A DNA stretch of 64,000 nucleotides from assembly GCA_020064725.1 (NCBI GenBank), contig JAGTWJ010000007.1:992001-1056000 (forward strand), given 5' to 3'. Position 1 is the first letter of the stretch. The number at the start of each line of letters is the position of its first letter. This DNA comes from Drechslerella dactyloides. Taxonomy: Eukaryota > Ascomycota > Orbiliomycetes > Orbiliales > Orbiliaceae. Position numbers and translations under genes: made by a program. Shown piece after piece: positions 58,168-64,000 of this stretch. The notes beneath the pieces were generated by a model. The model ran no database searches and was not told where the DNA came from. It was given only the letters and a program-made list of their open reading frames with translations.

Positions 58168-58908
58168 TGTGTCTTTGTTATTGCTGGCCGACCTGAATAG
58201 TAGACGAGCGTCAGCGTCATGCTACGGATGATAAATTTGAACAACGGTTGAAGCATAGACGAATGAATGTGTGATATCAGAAAAGGGCCGTCACCGCGAA
58301 GTGAGGCCGCAAAGCTACGTCTGCAGAAAAGGGAGTACAAGTCCTGCTAAGACTGGTGCCAGCTTGTGATTTCATCATTTGACACAAGTATACATGAAAT
58401 GGAACAGAATCGTGCGCTTACCGTGTGCTGCCCGCAGCGTCAATGGTCGTGTGAATATCGTGAAAGAAGCGGTGAGGATTTTTCGTGGTGTTGAGGATTT
58501 TTATACAGGCCCAAATCACGTGTGTACCACCACCAGCCACAGCGTGGCTTCCGTGGCGCCGCTTAAGGAACACATTTCAACAGCCCGTGAGCTGCAGCAG
58601 CCCAGCAGACAGACACCCACGACGCCTCACTACCTCCCTCCACCCACGAACCACTCCACACGACGGCCTCTCCGCCAGCTCCTCATCCGAACTCAATTGA
58701 CCGCGCTATTGGGCGTAGTACGCTGCAGCTTCCCGTGGCCTGTCGAGCGGTGCCGTCGTAGCTGGTGCGTAGCTGACCAGCTGCTGAATAGGAGCTTGCG
58801 GGTTGAGCTTGTGCTGTCACTAACCTACCGCCCTGGCGTGGACGCACGATAGGTTGATTCGCGCAATTGAGGACACCAGCTGAGCTACGCTGCTTGCACG
58901 TTTCCACG
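58168..58908. promoter_or_regulatory. divergent promoter region of RRP40 and SEC21
   Basis: 741 bases between two start codons facing away from each other. No supported gene lies here. C-rich sequence at 58600-58690 (CACC, CTCC runs) resembles a fungal leader for SEC21. No TATA box was recognised, as is common for housekeeping genes. Confidence 0.5.
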
Positions 58909-61900
58909 ATGAGCTACTCGAAGAAGGACGAGGATGGCGACCAGGCCATCTTCAAGGTCGACCGGACGACCGTCTTCCAGGAAGGTACGTGCCCGACACG
59001 TCCGCAGCTGCCCATTCGTCATATATATATATATAATCTCGAACCAATCTCGAAGCCAGAGCGCCGGGGGGTTACGGACGCCCTCGAACGCGGGACTCTT
59101 GTCTCGCGGGCCTGAAGCTCGGACTCTCTGGCGGGTCGCGTCAGCTCTAGAGATATCCATTTTGCGAGATGGGCACTATGGATTTCTACGCTTTGTGTCT
59201 GTCTGGTTCGCGAGGCTACCATCTGCAGCCTCGCTGCAAAATATTCTGGTGTCGAGACTGCACTATCTGTTCCCGAGGATCAAACTCCTCATACGAGTCG
59301 CGTTTACTTCGAGCTTGTCGAGTTTTCATACGAGATAAAATCTTATCTGCTACTCATTCTCGGCTGCAGACGCCGAGGTTCGCTGTTGTTTATCCTGCCA
59401 TTGCAGACCACCTGGCGCTCTGGCTTCGAGACTATCTGCTTGCTTCTAAAGAATGTGATGAACTAACGGATACCTGACCTGCCGCAGCCCGCATATTCAA
59501 TACCTCACCCATATCGCCCCGCAAATGCCGCATCCAACTCACCAAGATTATCTATCTCCTGCACACCGGCGAGCGGTTCCCCACCGCGGAGGCCACCACG
59601 CTCTTCTTCGGTATCACCAAGCTGTTCCAGCACCGCGATCCCTCGCTGCGGCAGATGGTATACCTTGTCATCAAGGAGCTGGCGAGCACGGCTGAGGATG
59701 TCATCATGGTGACCAGCTCGATAATGAAGGATACGGCTGTCGGGAGCGATGTTGTTTACCGTCCGAACGCCATCAGGGCGCTTTGCAGGATTATCGATGT
59801 AAGGCTGCGTGTGCACACCCCTAGGTTCTGCACGGTGTAGATTCACTACGAGACGAGGCTATCGAGTTCTACGAGCCAAACTCATACCTTCGTCCGGGTG
59901 AACCAGCATCAGTCTAGCACCTTGGTTGACGTGCGTGAATATGAAGTGTTGAGTGCTAATGCTAACGGGATGTCAATAGGCTACAAACGTTCAGGCGATC
60001 GAGCGTCTGATCAAGACTGCCATAGTCGACAAGACGCCCTCCGTCTCGTCTGCCGCTCTCGTCTCCTCTTACCATCTGCTCCCTATCGCGAAGGATGTCG
60101 TCAGAAGATGGGCGAACGAAACCCAGGAAGCCGTGATTGCTAACAAAACCGGTGGCGGATTCCTCGGTCTGGGCTCTTCCTCCGCGTCAATCGGCCCGCC
60201 GTCCGGGTACATGACGCAGTACCATGCCATTGGCCTCCTCTACCAGATGCGCTCGCACGACAGAATGTCGCTTGTCAAGATGGTCCAGCAGTACGGATCG
60301 CAGAACGCTAGTTCGATCAGGAGCCCCGCTGCCGTCATGATGCTCGTTCGGTTGGCGGGCAAGATCGCTGTTGAGGATTCGAATCTGCGGAAGCCGATGG
60401 CGCAGCTGCTCGAGGGGTGGCTGAGGCACAAGAGCGAGATGGTCAACTTTGAAGCGGCGAAGGTCATCTGCGAGCTGCCCGACGTGACGGACGCGGAGAT
60501 TGCGCCAGCGGTGCACGTCCTCCAGCTCTTCCTGACGTCGCCGCGAGCGGTGACCAAGTTTGCAGCGATCAGGATACTACACCACATCGCCTCGTTCAAG
60601 CCGAACACGCTGCAGCACTGCAACATGGACATTGAAACACTCATCTCCAACTCGAATCGGTCGATTGCAACGTTTGCCATCACAACGCTGCTGAAGACCG
60701 GTAATGAAGCGAGCGTCGACCGGTTGATGAAGCAGATCTCCGGGTTCATGGCCGACATTACCGACGAGTTCAAGATCACCATTGTCGAGGCGATTCGAAC
60801 GCTGTGCTTAAAATTCCCGAGCAAGCAGGCGGGCATGCTTGCCTTTTTGAGCGGCATCTTGAGGGACGAGGGCGGCTATGAGTTTAAGAGGAGCGTGGTC
60901 GAGAGCATGTTTGACCTTATCAAATTCGTCCCCGAGAGCAAGGAAGAAGGTGGGTGTTCCAATCTCTTCTTTACTACAATTTACTACAAAATAGAAACTG
61001 ACGAGGTGTGTTTCCAGCACTGGCGCACCTGTGCGAGTTCATCGAGGACTGCGAGTTCACAAAGCTGGCCGTCCGCGTCCTCCACCTCCTCGGCCAGGAG
61101 GGCCCGAAGACGTCGCAACCGACGAAATATATAAGATATATTTACAACCGCGTCGTCCTTGAGAACGCTGTTGTGAGGGCTGCCGCGGTCACCGCTCTCG
61201 CCAAGTTTGGCGTCGGCCAGAAGGACGAGGATGTGAAGAAGAGTGTTGTGGTTCTGTTGACGAGATGTCTTGACGATCCCGACGACGAGGTCCGCGATCG
61301 GGCTGCTTTGAACCTCAAGTTGGTTAAGGGCGAGCCTGAGTATGGCTGGAAGTTCATCCAGAACGGTACGTATCGCATACGCTTATATCTTTAATGAAAT
61401 TTGTCTAACGTCCGTAGACTCCATTTTCTCGCTCCCGGTTTTCGAACACCAGCTGGTCATGTACGTCACCGGCGACCAGTCCACGTTTGCGAAACCCTTC
61501 GACATCTCGACCATCCCAGTCGTCACTCGCGCTGAGGCAGACGCGGAAGACAAGTCCAAGAAACTTCGCCCCGCATCCGACCTACCCACCCTCAAAGCCC
61601 CTACAATCACCGCGCCAGGCGCCCGCCCCTCCGCGACTCCGAGTTCCGAAGCCGCCGTCAACGCCGCCGCAGCATCCCAGCAATACGCCATCGCCCTCTC
61701 CGCCGTCCCCGAAATCAAGGCGCTCGGGCAACTGCTCAAGTCCAGCCGCGTGGTGGAGCTCACAGAAGCCGAGATGGAGTATGTTGTCACAGCGGTCAAG
61801 CACGTGTTCAAAGACTATATCGTCCTGCAATTCGACGTCAAGAACACGTTGCCGGAGTCCGTGCTCGAAAACGTTACGGTCCAGTGCACGCCCAACCCGC

Positions 61901-62584
61901 CAGAGGACGCGGAGGAAGAGGAGTCCCCGCTTGTCGAAGAGTTCTACGTCCCCGCGCCCAAGATTACCGTTGACAATCCTGGGACGATATACGTTGCGTT
62001 CAAGACGCCTGAGGAAGCGGATGGATACAGCATTGCGACGTTCAACAACGTGCTCAAGTTTATGACGAAGGAGATCGATCCTGCGACTGGCGAGGCCGAG
62101 GAGGCTGGCTACGAGGATGAGTATGAGGTTGAGGATTTGGAGTTGACGGGTGGTGATTATGTTGTGCCTGCGTTCTGCGGCAGTTGGCAGGTTGTTTGGG
62201 AGCAACTTGGCACCGGGACTGAGCTCACGGAAGTGTACGGGCTGCCGAAGGAGACGGTCAAGGGTATCGAAGGTATGTTTTTTTTTATCCCTATAGTGCT
62301 AATGCGATATCAGACCGTTATATGGATGCTAATGTTGTGATGAATGTATAGACGCCGTCAACCTCATCGTGTCGACGCTGTCCATGCAGCCGCTGGAGGG
62401 TACGGACGTGCCGCTTTCCACGTCGACGCATGTGCTCAAGTTGTTTGGCAAGTCGATATCTGGTGGGAAGGTCATCGCGATGGTGCGGATGGCGTATTCG
62501 ACGGCGAGCGGGGTTACCGTGCAGCTTACCGTGCGCAGCGAGGAAGCCGATGTTGGCAAGCTTGTTGCCAATGCGCTTTCTTAG
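58909..62584 (+). CDS. SEC21: coatomer subunit gamma (Sec21)
   Basis: Gamma subunit of the COPI vesicle coat, which binds Arf1 and cargo at the Golgi for retrograde transport to the endoplasmic reticulum. Six exons: 58909-58984, 59488-59798, 59980-60949, 61018-61365, 61418-62272, 62352-62584; 2793 nt, 930 residues, all junctions in phase. The N-terminus MSYSKKDEDGDQAIFKVDRT is typical. The alpha-solenoid trunk (about 40-570) has gamma-COP segments such as TEATTLFF-like AEATTLFFGITKLFQ, PNAIRALCRI and TKYIRYIYNRVVLENA. A Pro/Ala-rich linker (about 610-650) follows, then the appendage: an immunoglobulin-like part with PESVLENVTVQC and a C-terminal part ending EEADVGKLVANALS. The first intron is 503 nt, far longer than the others (52-181 nt), and contains a short AT dinucleotide repeat near 59022-59033. 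Confidence 0.96.
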
Positions 62585-64000
62585 GTGTGGCTCGTTTGGC
62601 CTGTGGTCTACCTTACATGGATGACATGGGGGTGAGAGGTAATTTCTTATAGTGGATGTTTGCGATTCGATGCTGTATGTTTTGTGCGTGGGTTGTGGAT
62701 AGTAAAAGAATCATATACCGATCTCGTGCAGTAGTACTAGTTGTGTAGCCTCGAATCCAGGCTTCAGCGACAGCTAGCTGGCGTGTAGCCTCGGTGCGCA
62801 GTTGATAAAAATTTGTGACGCTTTAATCAAACACTAGGATATATCGATGATAGCCGCGGCCGCCGATGTCGTTGTAGGACTAGTATTCTGTGGCTCTACC
62901 AGGAAATACAAGATGCATGGGAGACCAGTCAAATTCGTGCATGTTGATCGACCTAGTACCCCAGGAGAGACGCTCTTCTCCTTTGAAATGTGATATCTCA
63001 TGCGTTGACATGTTGGGATATTTCTAAGTGCGCATTTCCCGGTGTGGGCTGGCGATCTTTTATTTCCCCCAACGATTGGTCTTTATGCATGACTTCAGGA
63101 TGTTTCTGTCAGATACCAGAAATGATTCCATTAGGGACATTGGCTTGTCTGCAACCGCCACAGGCCTCTGCAGGTTGGCTGACCAGTACGGCACCAATTC
63201 AGTTTCGACGATTGACACCTCAAAGCCAGAAGTCTTAATTAAGTCCCGACATATCAATCGAGCTCAATCGTTGACCAGCGTTGAAGGTAAGTATTTAAGC
63301 CGAAGCGAATTCCGTTGACAAGCCTCGCAGAGTCGCGTTAGAGGGTTGATTGTGGTTGCAGCCCGGGCAGCTGCTCCGTTTTACCCGGCCGGAAAGTCTT
63401 GGTATCGCAGTCCCGCTATACGCCAGCAGCTGCACCCTGGTTATCTCCTGAATCCCGGCAAAATATGACATTCGCGGGATTGCTCCTGCACTCGCGCCTT
63501 CGATTTGCAGCGAACCGAAGTTGCTCGCTAGGACCGAGTCTAACTGACATTGCGGCGTTGTGTGAGGATTAGTTCATGAATTCATTCGCCAAGGTGTAGA
63601 TGTTGGCTCAAAGCCTTTGACCCAGAAGGGCTCTGGAGGTGTATGATACGTCTTGGAGTATGTATTTGATCTGTGGATTACATTAAATTCCCTACTTCTA
63701 TTGTGTGGATGCATTATACCAGAGTTCAGCCCTCACAGATATTTTTATGAATTGATACTGAGGATCAATCACCGAGAAGCTGTTTCCCCGGACTCTTGCT
63801 TACAAGAAGGTCGGCAGGGATACGCCCGTGTGAGCAAATATGCCGAACCCTGTCATGCAGGCACCATTCAAATTAGCTCGCTGGGTCTCCCAAACCGGAG
63901 CGATTGAATCCGCCCGACATGCAAAACACCACATTCTCCGGTCTGCCGTACACTTGTATCCCACCGAGCCAAGACTTGGTTTCGGCTTTCGACGTAACAG
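62585..64000. other. intergenic to the right edge, no gene seen
   Basis: About 1.4 kb after SEC21. It includes the presumed SEC21 3' UTR. Plus-strand frames of 82-96 codons near 62990-63318 and 63653-63907 overlap each other or stand alone and show no recognisable domain. Confidence 0.5.

Noticed and set aside
61487..62205. Long frames on both strands within SEC21
   Set aside because: Shadows of the SEC21 fifth exon; their content is simple repeats of Pro, Ser and Arg.

Overview
The window is nuclear DNA from a filamentous ascomycete (Pezizomycotina). The evidence is short GT-AG introns of mostly 46-250 nt, with branch sites such as CTGAC in several of them, an iterative fungal polyketide synthase, a fungal P450, an AP-1-like bZIP factor, a DPR-motif dehydrin-like protein, and housekeeping genes (RPS27, casein kinase I, RRP40, SEC21) with clearly fungal sequences. 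I cannot resolve the class from sequence alone. Gene density is low: about a dozen genes in 64 kb, separated by 1-8 kb stretches in which I see only short, conflicting open frames.

Layout. 1-2.9 kb: two small plus-strand genes for proteins with one C-terminal membrane segment, the first running in from the left edge. 3.9-11.5 kb: one large minus-strand polyketide synthase (KS-AT-DH-MT-(pseudo ER)-KR-ACP) whose ACP looks like that of PKS-NRPS hybrids but which stops just after the ACP. It has two introns near its 5' end and two closely spaced single-base frame breaks near 5.35-5.40 kb. Its upstream region holds four copies of TCAGGCTA. 13.4-15.4 kb: a PA-TM-RING ubiquitin ligase gene. 15.4-22.6 kb: no convincing gene. 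22.6-23.6 kb: a small multi-exon gene whose 5' end I could not fix. 26.6-28.8 kb: a fungal AAA+ ATPase with an RG-rich N-terminus. 30.4-31.0 kb: ribosomal protein S27, whose first coding exon is only the ATG. 32.4-33.6 kb: a three-exon AP-1-like bZIP factor. 37.5-38.2 kb: an intronless dehydrin-like protein with DPR repeats. 43.5-45.6 kb: a five-exon P450 with several N-terminal membrane segments. 45.6-53.3 kb: gene-poor. 53.3-55.2 kb: casein kinase I (Hhp/Hrr25/CkiA type, eight exons). 57.3-58.2 kb and 58.9-62.6 kb: the divergent pair RRP40 (exosome) and SEC21 (gamma-COP).

The genes do not form one pathway. The polyketide synthase lacks close tailoring, transport or regulatory neighbours; the only oxidative enzyme, the P450, lies 32 kb away beyond housekeeping genes. 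The rest is a mix of conserved cellular functions (translation, RNA decay, vesicle coats, kinase signalling, ubiquitination) and stress-related genes (bZIP, dehydrin-like). Exon boundaries were worked out by hand from splice consensus, reading phase and family sequence; for the completed multi-exon models the exon lengths add up to whole codons, except for the polyketide synthase.
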